A model generated the notes under the pieces. The model was not told the origin of the DNA and ran no database searches. It saw only the letters and a program-made list of their open reading frames with translations. A program made the position numbers and the translations under genes. 64,000 nucleotides of DNA from Trema orientale (taxonomy: Eukaryota; Streptophyta; Magnoliopsida; Rosales; Cannabaceae). The DNA lies in assembly GCA_002914845.1 (NCBI GenBank), contig JXTC01000004.1, forward strand, positions 502,264-566,263, written 5' to 3'. Numbering within the stretch: the stretch's first letter is position 1; each line of letters opens with the position of its first letter. Shown piece by piece: positions 1 to 11,615 of this stretch.

Positions 1-121
1 CATCACACAAGAATTTTTGTTTTGTCATAAACTCATACCCATTAAGTAAAAGTTCTACTCAGTCTTTTATATTAATCTTTTTAGCTTAATTTCATGATAA
101 TATTTTGTTATGTTTTGATAG

Positions 122-2237
122 CTTTTTGCTACCGAAGAAGATGACAGTGACCTATCTGACAACTTTGTTGTCAAGACATGCCAGAGATTTATCCCTGTTA
201 CAGGTAAGGTCATACCTCTGTTTCTATTTGCTTTCTTTTGAATTTATCTTACGACTGTATTTCCATGGGTTAAGAGTTACATGATAATCTTTTCTTGTTT
301 TGTGCTTAAAAGAAATAGGAAATATGCCATTGGAGGGTTTAATTTCTTTTTCTTAAGTCAATATGATTGTTATCTTTTGCCGCATTTAGTTTAGCAAGTT
401 ATTACTCGATTTTGACTGGTAGATTAAGGATAGGAAATATTTTTTCATAACCTAATTATTTTCACTTATTCTTCTGTAATCTAATACTTTTTCTTCTTCT
501 TATTTTCACTGAATTCTTGCAGCTAGTTATAATGGCAATCGATTTTTCACAGTTCAGGATGGTGCATGGAAGGTACGTTATTTACGAGAATTTGTTATGA
601 CTTAAAAAAGATTCAAACTTCAATTTTTAACTACTTGTTAAGCGGTTGTGTAGTGAACAGAACATATGGATGTTTCAAGCTCCAAGGCTAGTTTGCAACC
701 TTTTTCTGACTTTCTTGGCCCAAAAAAAAAAGAAGAAAATAAGAGGAGGGAGGGTTGGGGGGGGCAGACACTTTCTCTGTATCAGCTGGCTCCATTTTCT
801 GCCTCTCAGAATAGCCAAAATTTATGTCAATTTTAGCAAATGCATCAGAGTATTTCTAGTGCTGAGTCAGCCAGATGCATTTTATGCCTCTCATAAAAAA
901 CGAGATCTAATGTGTGATATTAATTTCAGTTTGATTTCTAACAGGTCTCAAACATTTTGGGCAGGCCACTCCTTTACTTCTCACAGTAGCAGTAATTGAG
1001 CTGAGTGATATTGCATTTGCAGTAGGTTTTTCCACCCAACAATTATGTCAGACATGTATTATCAATTTCATTACGAGCATGCTAACATTTATGGAAATTG
1101 ATATGATGCTTCATTTTCTTTAGGTTGACTCCATACCAGCAGTATTTGGCTGTACACGGGATCCTTTCATAGTTTACACTTCTAATATCTTTGCCATCGT
1201 AGGTAATTCTTGCTACTTTTGTGGACACTGTCCTGTAAGTTGCAAATATATCTTTGAAATTATAATGTCTGCGGAATGGTTTAGTGCTGCATCTGATGTG
1301 CTCTCTTGTACTTTGTTTTTGGGAATTAGTATCATGTGGTTAACTCTATCTCTACCCTGTTATGCTGTCGGAGATACATGTATTTTTAGGTGCATTCTAT
1401 AGGTCAAATAGGAATGTAACATATACATGGCTACGTGCAATTGACAATAATTAACTATATATCTGGAAAATGCAGGTTTGAGGTCACTTTACACTCTCAT
1501 TTCTGAGGGTATGTCGGATTTGGAGTATTTACAGGTATAGAGTTAACTTGCTCAACTTGAATTTATAAATTGCTGTTTTTTTCAGCTAGTCATAACATGG
1601 TATGTCTAGATTTTTAAACATTGGCGACATTATGTATAGATGGAGCTATTTTTCCATTTTGTCTCTAGTAAAGAACTGCATGCTATGGAGCAGCAGTTAT
1701 ATAGTATACATGCTGCATCAGTGACGTGAGACAATTTGGAATTTTATTTTTTTTTGAAAATGTTGGCTCAGGTTATTAGTTAGATTGCTGTCAAGAGGGT
1801 TCATGAAAACTTGAGTAACGTTGCTAACATAACTCCATTCTATAGGCTCTTTTCTGTAGCAAATCTCATCTTAAGGGCTGGATTTTGATTGTGAATGGTG
1901 TACATTTGGAATTATAGTGTCGCTGCAACCTTTTTGTACCATGACAAGGTTTGGATTTGTACTTTACTGAACCCTGTTTCCCCATTTCTCTCTTTCAGCC
2001 ATCGATTGGCGTTGTTCTCGGCTTTATTGGATGTAAAATGATCCTGGACTATTTTGGTGGGTACTTACTAATAGCGCTGTTATCTTGTTTTATACCATAT
2101 ATTCCATGCATTCCAATATTCGAACTTCATCAACTTTTCCTACAGGGTTTCATGTATCTACCGAGATGTCACTTGGTTTTGTCGCTACAAGTCTTAGTGC
2201 TGGGGTGGCGCTAAGTTTGTTGAAGAAGACTGACTAG
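122..2237 (+). CDS. TERC: TerC-family thylakoid membrane protein, C-terminal part
   Basis: Seven exons are read at 122-203, 523-572, 965-1021, 1124-1202, 1476-1534, 1999-2056 and 2146-2237. All have GT-AG borders and matching phases and give the last 158 residues, ending in LLKKTD and TAG. The gene continues upstream of the window, so the start and transit peptide are not seen. The residues LLLTVAVIELSDIAFAVDSI and the run RSLYTLISEGM followed by a hydrophobic GFIGCKMILDYF segment are hallmarks of TerC, with acidic residues inside membrane helices. In plants the chloroplast member (AtTERC/PDE149) is a thylakoid membrane protein needed for thylakoid formation; bacterial relatives are linked to tellurite resistance and metal export. 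Family assignment is firm; the chloroplast location is inferred from the plant homologue. Confidence 0.93.
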
Positions 2238-2650
2238 CTCAAGAAGATATTAAGCTCGGTTAGGAGCAGATGAAGATTTTGTATCTTGGTTTTGGTTGTT
2301 TATACTATCACATGAGCAATCATTTAGTGCTCTTCTTCTCTCCTCCAGAATTTGATTATTTGCATTCAATTGTGTATGTAAGCTTTGTCCTTCTCATAAA
2401 AAGGTAAATTTCTTTAATTGCTGGCGAAAATATCGAATTTGTAAATGATAAATATTTTCACAGCATTTCAGCTTGCATTCAGCATGTACGTCCTAGATTA
2501 GCAAAATTGAAGAGTCCGAAATGTAATGGTACTTTTTTTTTTTGCTTTGGAAGTCCTCAATGTGGAGAGCTGCCACTGAATTGGTGGTGCACTATGTTCC
2601 CAAATAGGCACATACTGTTGAATAGAGAATAGGAGGCTGGGTGCTTGATT

Positions 2651-2685
<35 letters not shown>

Positions 2686-3114
2686 TTAATCCATTATACT
2701 TAAAAAAAAAAGGGCTAAACCCAGGAAGGAGATTTTTTTCAAATTTCTTATTTGGATTCGGGATTGTAGCATCCAGTAGATGCCAAATGAAAGAGGCAAG
2801 CTAAATCATCCAATAGATAACTCATAAACTAGTCTCGGAAATGCTACGACAATTATTTGAATAAATAAATTTAAAAAAACACCAGAAATTCAAGGAATGG
2901 ACTTAAGAATTAGGATATACTTGATATTATGAAGAAAAGATTCAGAAAAGAAAAATTCAACGAGATACATTGATCCCAAATTCTTCCAATTCCAAATTAA
3001 GGAGGGCCATTAATATGCCGTCTTCATTAGCCGCAAGCACTACCACAGGATATTGGATCAGCCAAATCAAACGACTACGATAAAAGGATCCAAAACTTTA
3101 CTATAAAACGGGTT
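2238..3114. other. intergenic region with duplicated GST upstream sequence
   Basis: This stretch holds the TERC 3' flank, a T-run near 2653-2684 and, from about 2760 on, sequence similar to 6960-7100. That similarity marks the 5' edge of the tandem unit carrying the two glutathione transferase copies. No coding sequence is seen. Confidence 0.6.
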
Positions 3115-3134
3115 TCACGTAATCACAAACGTCA
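3115..3134 (-). promoter_or_regulatory. as-1-type element upstream of GST copy 1
   Basis: On the minus strand this reads TGACG, seven bases, TTACGTGA. That is the spacing of the 20-base as-1 element bound by TGA-class bZIP factors. It lies about 185 bp before the TATA box at 3299-3306 and recurs at the same place in copy 2. as-1 elements in GST promoters are known to respond to xenobiotics, salicylate and auxin. Confidence 0.65.
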
Positions 3135-3298
3135 CTCCACCATTTTTACCCTTTTCCATTTTGGGAGAGGAGGGCAAGTTTTTTTCCCCTTTTCCTTTTC
3201 CTTTTTCCTTTTTTGGAAAGAAAATATTGAAACGTAGGTACTAACGCAACAATTCGTCACTGTGAGAGTTGGCACATGCTACTAATTAGTGTCTATTC

Positions 3299-3306
3299 TA
3301 TATAAA
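3299..3306 (+). promoter_or_regulatory. TATA box of GST copy 1
   Basis: TATATAAA lies about 100 bp before the initiation codon at 3409. The same box sits in copy 2 at 7506-7513 inside a conserved context (CTATATAAACCTTTGCC). Confidence 0.65.
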
Positions 3307-3408
3307 CCTTTGCCACTCTGCATGTAGACACCATTCTTAAACCCGATTCTTATTCTTCCATTTCCAGCCAAAAAAAAAGCTTACTGAATTCTCTTGACAA
3401 CACCATCA

Positions 3409-5286
3409 ATGGCGTCCGCGTAAGATTTCCCACGTCTCTGGACCCTTTTTTCCATCTGGGTTTATATTAATGTCTGCTCAAGTTTAGTTTATTTATTATT
3501 CTTGTTTGGTTATGTAGGTACGTGCAAGAAGTTCTTCCCCTTGTATTGAATTCCAGTGCTGAACAACCTGCTCTCTTTGATGGGACTACAAGGTCTTTCT
3601 TACTCTTATGTTTACTTTCTCCTTTTCGCTATGTTACACTTTAACATGTTATGATCGGTTGCGCATTATGGTGTAACTCAAAATGGCGATCTTTGTGTTT
3701 TGAAGATTGTACACCAGTTACGCTTGCCCATTTGCGCAACGTGTTTGGGATCACTAGAAACTGTAAGGTTGTTCTAATCACCCTTTTTTTGGATTTATAA
3801 TGCACCCACTTCAGATGCAATCATATTATTTATTTATTTTTGGATATGGGGATGCAGGGGTTGCAAGAGGAGATCAAATTAGTCCCTCTAAATCTTCAAG
3901 ACAGGCCTACTTGGTACAAGGAGAAAGTCTACCCCGCGAACAAGGTAATGATATAGTTAGAGAGTACTATTCTTGATTCTGAATGAGTTTTAGTCTTCAA
4001 AACTCATTATTTGGTGTTTTTGATTGATTGTAGGTGCCAGCATTAGAACACCATGGAAAAGTGATTGGAGAGAGTCATGATCTGGTCAAATATGTGGACA
4101 CAAACTTTGAAGGGCCTTCACTTTACCCTGATGTAACTCTTGTGAAACTTTATTTGTATCCATGATATTTTTTTCTTTCTTTCCCTTTTCTCTTAAGGAG
4201 CTTTGACCACACTATTGCTGTCTGATCATTATAGGATCCTGCCAAAAGACACTTTGGTGAAGAATTGTTATCCTACGTTGACACTTTTATTGGAGCTCTG
4301 CATTCTTCAATTAAATCAGACCCAATAAAGGCAGCTGGTAGGATTTTGTAGCTATGCCTAATTAATATCGACTTGTTACTCTATATAAAGCTACACTAAT
4401 GAAAACCGGATATTCTCATCAGGTGCTCAATCTGATTACTTGGACAATGCTCTTGAAAAATTCGACGACGGGCCATTTTTCCTGGGTCAGTTCAGTTTGG
4501 TAAGTTGGTTGCCTTAACATGTTATTGTTATAGTATTAAGTAAAAGTTTTGTGTTGTACCTGAATAATGTGAAAAAAAAAAAAAAATTGTAATGTTCAGG
4601 TGGACATTGCCTGTATTCCATTTGTTGAGAGGTTGCATATCTACTTATCAGAGGTGGTGAAGTATGACATCACAGCAGGCAGGCCTAAACTAGCAGCATG
4701 GATTGAGGTACAACATGACTTAAATCCATTCACTACATTGTAGACCATTCTGCGTTCCATTGTTGACTAAGCTTTCTATTCATTCTCATAAGAGGACCGC
4801 CTTTCGAGTTCACTAATTTGATTACAGTCGAAAGGGCGTATTCGTCGATAGCCATTGACAATAGTTTGTTGGGGCAAGGAGTAACCGTAGGCCATATCTT
4901 AGGAGACTAGAAGTCCTTGCCCTGCTTCCTGATTTTGCAGTTGAAATGACCATGAGCACCTTTGCATTTTGGTTAGAACCTATAGGAATGATGATATCTC
5001 ACAGCTAAAATGTCTTCTGCTACTTGATATCATTGGCAGATTATTTGTAACCATCTTATTGGTTGACCTCCTTATCTTTGTCATTATGTGGTTTGAATTG
5101 TTGAGCCTGAAAATGGTATAAGCAGTTACTCTTATGTTGCAAGCATATAGGAAGGTCTTTAGTCTATAAGAGTTCTTGGATTCCTGGTAGTAAAACTTGT
5201 TCTTGTTGATATAGGAGCTCAATAATTATGCTGTTTGCAAGAATTCTAAAATATGATCGTCTCTTTCTTTGCAGGAGCAGCAGTAG
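3409..5286 (+). pseudogene. glutathione S-transferase lambda, decayed tandem copy
   Basis: Aligned with the intact neighbour, exons are recognisable at 3409-3419, 3518-3592, 3706-3767, 3858-3944, 4034-4132, 4235-4337, 4423-4499, 4600-4707 and 5275-5286. The thiol site CPFAQR is still encoded. Exon 3 has 62 bases against 61 in the partner: an extra G after the CPFAQR codons shifts the frame and meets TAG within a few codons. The penultimate exon, which in copy 2 encodes ELNKTDAYKV and onward, is missing through a deletion between about 5220 and 5230. Exons after the shift keep good frame and splice sites, so the loss looks recent. The promoter, TATA box and as-1 element are intact, so it may still be transcribed. 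It cannot make a full GSTL; a short N-terminal product is possible. Confidence 0.88.
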
Positions 5287-5699
5287 AACTTGTCAATTAA
5301 ATGTCACGAATGAAGGGTTCACTGCTATGTTCAGGAGATCCCCAACCAAAGTGTTAGTTCAGTTTGTTTTTTTTTTTTTGTGGATTTGAGAAAGATGCAA
5401 ACTGTGGGCCAGTTAGAATTTGTATCAGAGTGTAATAAGCTTGGATGCATTGCTTATTTTATTATAAGAATAAGGTCATTAAAATATTGAGTAATGTTGC
5501 AAATTTCGGCATGAGAAAATTATTAGTGCTGCTACTACGTTTCAGTTTCACATATTAAATTATTGTGCGATGGTGCAAATCACACATTAGGTAAAGAATC
5601 CAAGAAAAGATTCAAGAGTTCAAGTGATGAAGTGATTAACACCCTTCTACTTTTCTTTCAGTCTTAACAATTACTGAGTCAAGTTACAGGGTTACAGAT

Positions 5700-6140
5700 C
5701 CTCCATAGTGTGTAAACGGGTTGGGATGGGCCGGGGAACAATTCTTCTCCCATCCCCGTGTAAACAGGAGTGAGGACATGGCGAGGAATCTCTGTTAAGA
5801 GTTACGGTTCATGATAGAAACTGCCATATAGAGAGAAAAAAAAAAAAAAAACACTTTATATTGAGACTGTAATATTCATTATTCTACTATACTCTAATAT
5901 CATAATATTTTGTTAATTACATGTATAATTTTTTAACTTGTAATTACTTGTAAATTCATAATATATATCAATTATTAAAAAAAAATACATTAATTAAAAT
6001 ATTTAAGTATACGAGGTGAGTTCGGTGCAGGGATTCCTCCCATGTCCCCGACCCAGGTATGGTTTGCCATACCCGTCCCATTATAACGCACTGACCATAA
6101 CCCATTAGAGGCAGACCCGCGAGAAAGATTGACATCTCTA
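5700..6140. mobile_element. degenerate hAT-like nonautonomous insertion
   Basis: GC-rich blocks around 5715-5770 and 6010-6110 flank an AT-rich core, and the right border (GATTGACATCTCTAC) resembles a reversed hAT terminus. The block interrupts spacer sequence that is otherwise shared between the GST units. Ends and target duplication are not clean, so the class is tentative. Confidence 0.35.
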
Positions 6141-6399
6141 CTTTCACCTATATATATATTTAAACCGATAAATGTTAGTTTTAATTAAGGGTTCTTTTAG
6201 CCAAATGGCCAAACTTTGGATCATAGTTTTCAAAATAGCTGTTTTTCAAATACAGTCAAAAAAGGGCCAAATTACGGTTGATCATTTTTCATATTTAATA
6301 TATCAAAATATATTAATTTATTATTTTTTTTGAAAATTGATTTATTTTTTAAAATTTTGATTTACTATTTCAAAATTTGATTTACTTTATAAAAAGATA

Positions 6400-6571
6400 G
6401 GGCGCGTCTACAGTAGGGGCACCCCTACGTAGGGCCCTGTCTATTCACCGTTGGATGGGAATCTGTATATAAATAAATTCTCCACAGATTCCCGTTATTC
6501 TCTACAGATTTCCATTCAACGATAATTAAGGCATGACCCTATGTAGGGATGCCCTTACCGTAGCCATTCCC
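6400..6571. mobile_element. MITE, Mutator type, 9-bp target duplication (copy 1)
   Basis: This 172-bp element has imperfect terminal inverted repeats of about 40 bp (GGGCGCGTCTACAGTA on the left; GGGAATGGCTACGGTAAGGG on the right, read inward). Each arm contains a CCCTACGTAGGG-like palindrome. It is flanked by a perfect 9-base duplication, AAAAAGATA, at 6391-6399 and 6572-6580. A 9-bp duplication with long inverted repeats points to Mutator-like transposases. There is no coding capacity. A second copy lies in the opposite orientation at 58586-58756. Confidence 0.85.
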
Positions 6572-7364
6572 AAAAAGATATATCAATTAAAAAACGGCTA
6601 TTTATTAAATGATCATTTATTAAATAGGTGTGTAAAAGGCTATTTTTCAAATTGATCTTTAATAAATAGGTTATTTCTTATAAATACTCTAATTACAATT
6701 ATATAATATTTGGGCTATCTTAATTAAGTGGGCAAAATAGTAATATGATTAATCTTCAAGAAATAACTATTTGGGTATGACTTTGTAATGTGTAGAGACT
6801 CATACTGGCCTAATTCCGTGAGAGTCTGTGCTCTACTGCTTCTGACGTGATCGTAATCAAACTTTTTTAATTCACAAAAAATATGGATCCAAATATTACT
6901 TCTACTCCTCAACAGAATATCCTATTAATTTAACACGATGATCCTAAAATTATATCTAGATAATTTCAATCCATAATTATGTCTAACAATAAATGCTAAA
7001 TGAAGGAGCCAAAAGCCAAATCATCCCAAGAGATAAAATCATAAAACAGTCTTGGTCATATGGTACGACAATTATGTTAACACACACGATCATGATTCAA
7101 CTAATGGACTAGATACGTCTTCACATTCCTTGGGTTAAGTTTGCTTTTTTCCTTTAATTTTATTTATTCTATCATTTGCATGAAGAATTATTCAAGTGCC
7201 GGGTCAAGTCACATGATTCCAGATTCTTCCAATCCCAAATTAAGGAGGGCCATTATGGGTAATTTGCCGTCTTCATCGGCCGCACGCACCAACACAGGAA
7301 TATTCGATCTGCCAAATCCTACGACTAAGATAAAAGAATCCAAAACTTTACTATAAAGCCGGAC

Positions 7365-7384
7365 TCACGTAATCACAAACGTCA
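7365..7384 (-). promoter_or_regulatory. as-1-type element upstream of GST copy 2
   Basis: The 20 bases are identical to those at 3115-3134 (minus strand TGACG, N7, TTACGTGA). The element lies about 120 bp upstream of the TATA box at 7506-7513. Retention through the duplication and later divergence of the flanks suggests it is functional. Confidence 0.65.
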
Positions 7385-7505
7385 CCCTCTCTTTTTATTT
7401 TTATTTTTATTTTTAATTTTCCCTCGTTTGACACGTCAGTAATAACGCAACAAATCGTCACTGTTGGACTTGGCACTAGCCAAGTAGCTAGAGCCTAGAG
7501 CTGTC

Positions 7506-7513
7506 TATATAAA
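7506..7513 (+). promoter_or_regulatory. TATA box of GST copy 2
   Basis: TATATAAA is followed by ACCTTTGCC, the same context as in copy 1, and lies about 115 bp before the ATG at 7629. Confidence 0.65.
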
Positions 7514-7628
7514 CCTTTGCCACTCTGCACATGAACACCATTCCTGACCCGATTCTTCTTCTTCAAGTTCCAGGTTCCAGCCCCAAGCCAAAAAAAGAGC
7601 TCACTCAATTTTCTGGACAACACCATCC

Positions 7629-9640
7629 ATGGCGTCCGCGTAAGCTTTCCCACGTTTCTGGACTCTTTTTGGCATCTGGGTTTGTCTTAATTTTTGCTGA
7701 GTTTAATTTATTTATTTATTTATTTATTGTGGGTTTTGTAGGTACGTGCCAGAAGTTCTCCCCCCTGTGTTGAATTCCAGTGCTGAACTACCTGCTCTCT
7801 TTGATGGAACTATAAGGTTTTTCCTACTTTTAAGTCTTCTTTCTCCTTTTCGTTTGTATTTTTTTTTTTTTTTTTTAACATAATATGATCGGTTGCAATG
7901 GCAGGTTGTACACCAGTTACTCTTGCCCATTTGCACAACGTGTTTGGATCACGAGAAACTATAAGGTTGTTCTAATGAACCATTTTTGGATTTATAATGT
8001 ACCCACTTCATTTTCAACCATATTAATTACTGTTTTTATGTAATGAGGTGCAGGGTTTGCAAGATAAAATCAAATTAGTACCTATCAATCTTCAAGACAG
8101 GCCTGCTTGGTACAAGGAGAAAGTCTACCCTGGGAACAAGGTAATGACATAGTTGAAGAAAAAATTGTTATTCTTGATTCTGAATGAAGTTTTTATCTTT
8201 CAAACTCAGTAACACATGGATTTATTTGGTGTTTTGATCGATTTTAGGTGCCAGCATTAGAACACAATGGAAAAGTTATTGGAGAGAGTCTTGATCTGAT
8301 CAAATATGTGGACACCAACTTTGAAGGGCCTTCACTTTTCCCAACTGTAAGTCCTGGGAAACTTATGTGTATCCATGATATTTTCCCTTCTCCAAAGGAG
8401 CTTTGACCATATAATACTAGTTTGCTGTTTGATTATCGTAGGATACTGCTAAAAAACAGTTTGGTGAAGAATTGCTATCCTATGTTGACACTTTTGTTGG
8501 AGCAGTGTTTTCTTCATTTAAATCAGACCCAGTAAAAGCAGCTGGTAGGTTTTGTTTGCTATGCCTTAATATTGGTTTTCTACTCACTCAGGGATGTCAT
8601 TTTGTCTATAAAACTACACTAATGAAAACTGAATATGTTCATCAGAGGCTCAATTTGATTACTTGGAAAATGCCCTTAAGAAATTTGATGACGGGCCATT
8701 CTTCCTGGGTCAGTTCAGTTTGGTAAGTTGATTGCCGAAGCATGTTATTCTGATAGTTTTATGTTAAGTTTTGTGTTTTACCATGATCATGGTTGGGAAA
8801 TTGTTATCTTCAGGTGGACATTGCCTATATTCCATTTGTTGAGAGATTCCATATCTACTTATCAGAGGTTGTGAAGTACGATATCGCAGCAGGCAGGCCT
8901 AAAGTAGCAGCATGGATTGAGGTAAAACATAACATAAATCTATTCATTACTCGGAGACCGTTGTGCATTCCATTGATTAAGCTTTTATTCATTATCAAAA
9001 GAACTGCCTTTGAAATGCACTAATTTGTATACAATCGAGAGGGCGCATTCCTTGATAGCTATTAATAATAGTTTGTTGGGCCAAGGAGAACCATATCTTA
9101 GGAGACTAGAATTCCTTGCCCTGCTTCCTGATTAGGAGCTGAAATCACCATGAGCACCTTTGCATTTTGGTTAGAACCTATACGTATGATGATATCTCAC
9201 AGCTATATCTCTTCTGCTCCTTGATATCATTGGCAGATGATTTCTTTGTAATATACCATTATCCCCTCTTGACCATCTTATTGGTTGACCTCCTTAGCTT
9301 GGTAACTGTTGAGCCTGAAACTGAGATAAGCAGTTACTATTATATTGCAAATGTATACGAAGGGCTTTAGTTTATCAGAGCTCTTGGATTCCTGGTAGTA
9401 ATTGTTCTTGTTAATATATGCCTCTGCAGGAGCTCAACAAGACTGATGCTTATAAGGTGACAAAAACTGATCCGAAGGAGCTGGTCGAGTTCTACAAAAA
9501 GCGCTTCTTGGTAACTTCTCTTTAGCTGCCTGAATCCATTTTATGATTATTTGAGGGAGGTTTTTCCTAGTTTAATATAATTACACTGTTTGCAGGCTTC
9601 TCAAATATGATTCTCTCTTTCTTTGCAGGAGCAGCAGTAA
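7629..9640 (+). CDS. GSTL: glutathione S-transferase, lambda class (GSTL), intact
   Basis: Ten exons at 7629-7639, 7742-7816, 7905-7965, 8054-8140, 8248-8346, 8442-8544, 8646-8722, 8814-8921, 9430-9510 and 9629-9640 join in phase into 237 residues starting MASAYVPEVL and ending in EQQ. The thioredoxin-fold half has SYSCPFAQRVW, whose cysteine is the catalytic residue of lambda GSTs. The cis-proline region follows at NKVPALEHNGKVIGES. The helical half contains LSYVDTFVGA and DDGPFFLGQFSLVDIAYIPF. Lambda GSTs are monomeric and act as thiol transferases that deglutathionylate small molecules such as flavonol conjugates; they bind conjugates rather than making them. Length matches cytosolic GSTLs and no transit peptide is seen. 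The first exon has only 11 coding bases. It is the functional partner of the decayed copy 4.2 kb upstream. Confidence 0.95.
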
Positions 9641-10344
9641 AACTTGTCAATTAAATATCATAAATAAAGGGTTCACTGCTATGCTCAGGAGTTTCCTAGC
9701 CTAAGCTATCAGTTTAGTAATTTGTGTATTCGAGAGAGCTGCAGATTGTGGGCTAGCTTGAATTTGTATCAGAGTGTAATAGCTTGTATGTAATGCTTAT
9801 TTTATATAAGAATAAGGTCATTACAATATTGTGTTGACCAACAGAGGATTAGGAGGCTATTTATTGATTAGTCGTTTTCTTGGTAATGCTCTAGGTGGGT
9901 ATCTTATTTATTAGTCGTTTTCTTGGTAATGCTCGGAGCCTTAGATTGAGACTTCAGTTTATATTCCTGTTGGATTAACTAGAATATGTTTAGCATTGAA
10001 CTAAGAATACTATTTTATGGTTATGTATGTAAACTTAGTATGTCTAGTATCTAATACTCATGTGTGTAAGATGATGATGTATGAGCTTGTATTGGATTGT
10101 GGTTTTAAAAATTAATATCAATCTACATAATTATTGGTGATATAAAAATTGTGGGATTGGTTCATTAGTTAGAATTTCAAGACTTTTCAAAATGAAAGAA
10201 ATTTCTTAGATATTTTTACAAATAAATCAGGAATTTCGAATTTAAGTGAAATTCTCATTCTCTTATTAGCTTGGATTTTGGGCCGTGGGCCGTGATATAA
10301 CTAGCGCAAATTTCTACTGTTATTTTTGGTACCTGATTTTACAT

Positions 10345-10535
10345 TTTAGAAAATTCGTTAGTGCTGTTACCACACTTCAATTTCGAACGTCAAATTATTG
10401 TGCAAATCACACATTCGCTAAAGAATATAAGAAGACTAAAAAGTCCAAGTGATTAAAACCATTGTACTTTTCCTTAAATCCAAATAATTGCCGGATCAAG
10501 TTGCATGGCCGCAGATTCTTCCAACAAGAATTACT
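10345..10535 (+). repeat. relic spacer of a third GST tandem unit
   Basis: The block aligns with 5510-5700 (both carry AAATTATTGTGC, CACATTxGxTAAAGAAT and a GGATCAAGTT/GAGTCAAGTT stretch). Its end (CAGATTCTTCCAAC) matches the sequence before copy 2 near 7218. It is therefore the start of another tandem unit whose gene has been lost. Confidence 0.6.
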
Positions 10536-10557
10536 ATTTTCAACATATATATATATA

Positions 10558-11274
10558 TTGGGCACCAATTTATTAGGTTTTTTTTTATCTATATATATAC
10601 ATATGTATCATTTTGATCAATAAAAATTTATCGTGCATATTTTTTTATAATAAAAAATAAGAGAGAAATAGCATTAATGATACATATCTTTTCATGTACC
10701 TCATTATAGCTATTAGATCACTATTATGACACGTTTATTTCGCTGTAATCGTAATCGGAATAAATAAAAGGGGAAATGAATGGGAATAAAATAGAAAGGT
10801 ATGGGAATCATTATTTGTAATATGTTGTTTACTTAAAACTAATAGGAATGGGAATCATATTCATTAGAATACTATTCTTTTGTTTACTTAACGCAGGAAA
10901 AGTAATGGGAATGTGTTATATTTACTAAATTGTCATTTTAAATACATGTGCAATTTAAAGTAGATAGATTTTTTGGGGTAAAATTGTATTTTATAATTTT
11001 AATAATTAAAAAAGAGGAAAGGAGTGTTTACGGGTAATCAGACTCCTTATGGTGTTGGTGGGGGAAGTCTTCCCATTCTTTTCTCCTAAATTTGTGTGGG
11101 TCCCACATATTTCCCCTTTTTTCATATTTTAGTAAACATTTGTATGGGAATCATTACCCCATATACCATTCCCATTACCCTTTAGTAAACATGCCATTAG
11201 ATGATGATCCAACGACTAAAAAAAGATATCTACACATAGGTAAAAAAAAAAAAATACCTATTGGATTAACAACC
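10558..11274. mobile_element. AT-rich MITE (family A) split by a nested MITE
   Basis: The left part (10558-10727) and right part (about 11196-11274) match the uninterrupted relative at 41558-41839. Inverted ends read GGGCACCAAT..TTAGG with a T-run on the left and GGTTGTTAATCCAATAGGT on the right, read inward. The interruption falls at the centre, in the palindromic GGATCATCATTAGATG area. There is no coding capacity. Confidence 0.65.
10728..11195. mobile_element. MITE (family B) nested inside family A
   Basis: Imperfect inverted ends, GACACGTTTATTTCGCTG on the left and GGCATGTTTACTAAAGGG on the right (read inward), enclose AT-rich sequence with repeated GGGAATGGGAATC-like words. A shorter relative sits at 13858-13980. 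Being inside family A makes it the younger insertion here. Confidence 0.55.
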
Positions 11275-11282
11275 TATATATA

Positions 11283-11536
11283 TTACCAATCTAATAGGTA
11301 TTTTTTTTACTTATCTATATGTATTATTTTGGTCAATTGAAATTGATCACACGTGTTTTGTCATGGTAAAAAATGACAGAAAAAAGTATTAAGTAATGGG
11401 TATTTATCATTATCATTAATATTATTATTATTATTTTCGATTACTTAAATTATGGTAGCTGTTAGATCAATAATCTAACGGCTAAAAAAAGAATATCTAT
11501 GAATTGGTAAAAAAAAATACCTACCAAATTGGCAAC
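11283..11536. mobile_element. AT-rich MITE (family A), second copy
   Basis: The inverted ends TAGGTATTTTTTTTAC are found at both termini (left 11296 on; right reversed about 11505-11536). The central CTGTTAGATC..GATCTAACGG palindrome is shared with the copies at 10558 and 41558. It lies directly next to the nested copy. It is about 254 bp and non-coding. Confidence 0.6.
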
Positions 11537-11615
11537 ATATATATATTGGTTTTATAGAGGGCTTAATTCAATTGCACATGTACATCACAAGTTTGATTTG
11601 ATTGATAATCAACTT

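Larger units (their letters stand above)
5287..7364. other. spacer between GST copies with inserted elements
   Basis: The spacer starts with the 3' flank of copy 1. At about 5510-5700 it carries a block that recurs at 10345-10535. Inserted material follows (about 5700-6140 and the MITE at 6400-6571), and from about 6930 to 7360 it holds the upstream region of copy 2, similar to 2760-3110. No gene is seen. Confidence 0.6.

Noticed and set aside
646-999. A 117-residue open frame between TERC exons
   Set aside because: It overlaps a TERC intron and crosses the exon at 965-1021 in a different frame; it has low-complexity lysine/glycine runs and no family match.
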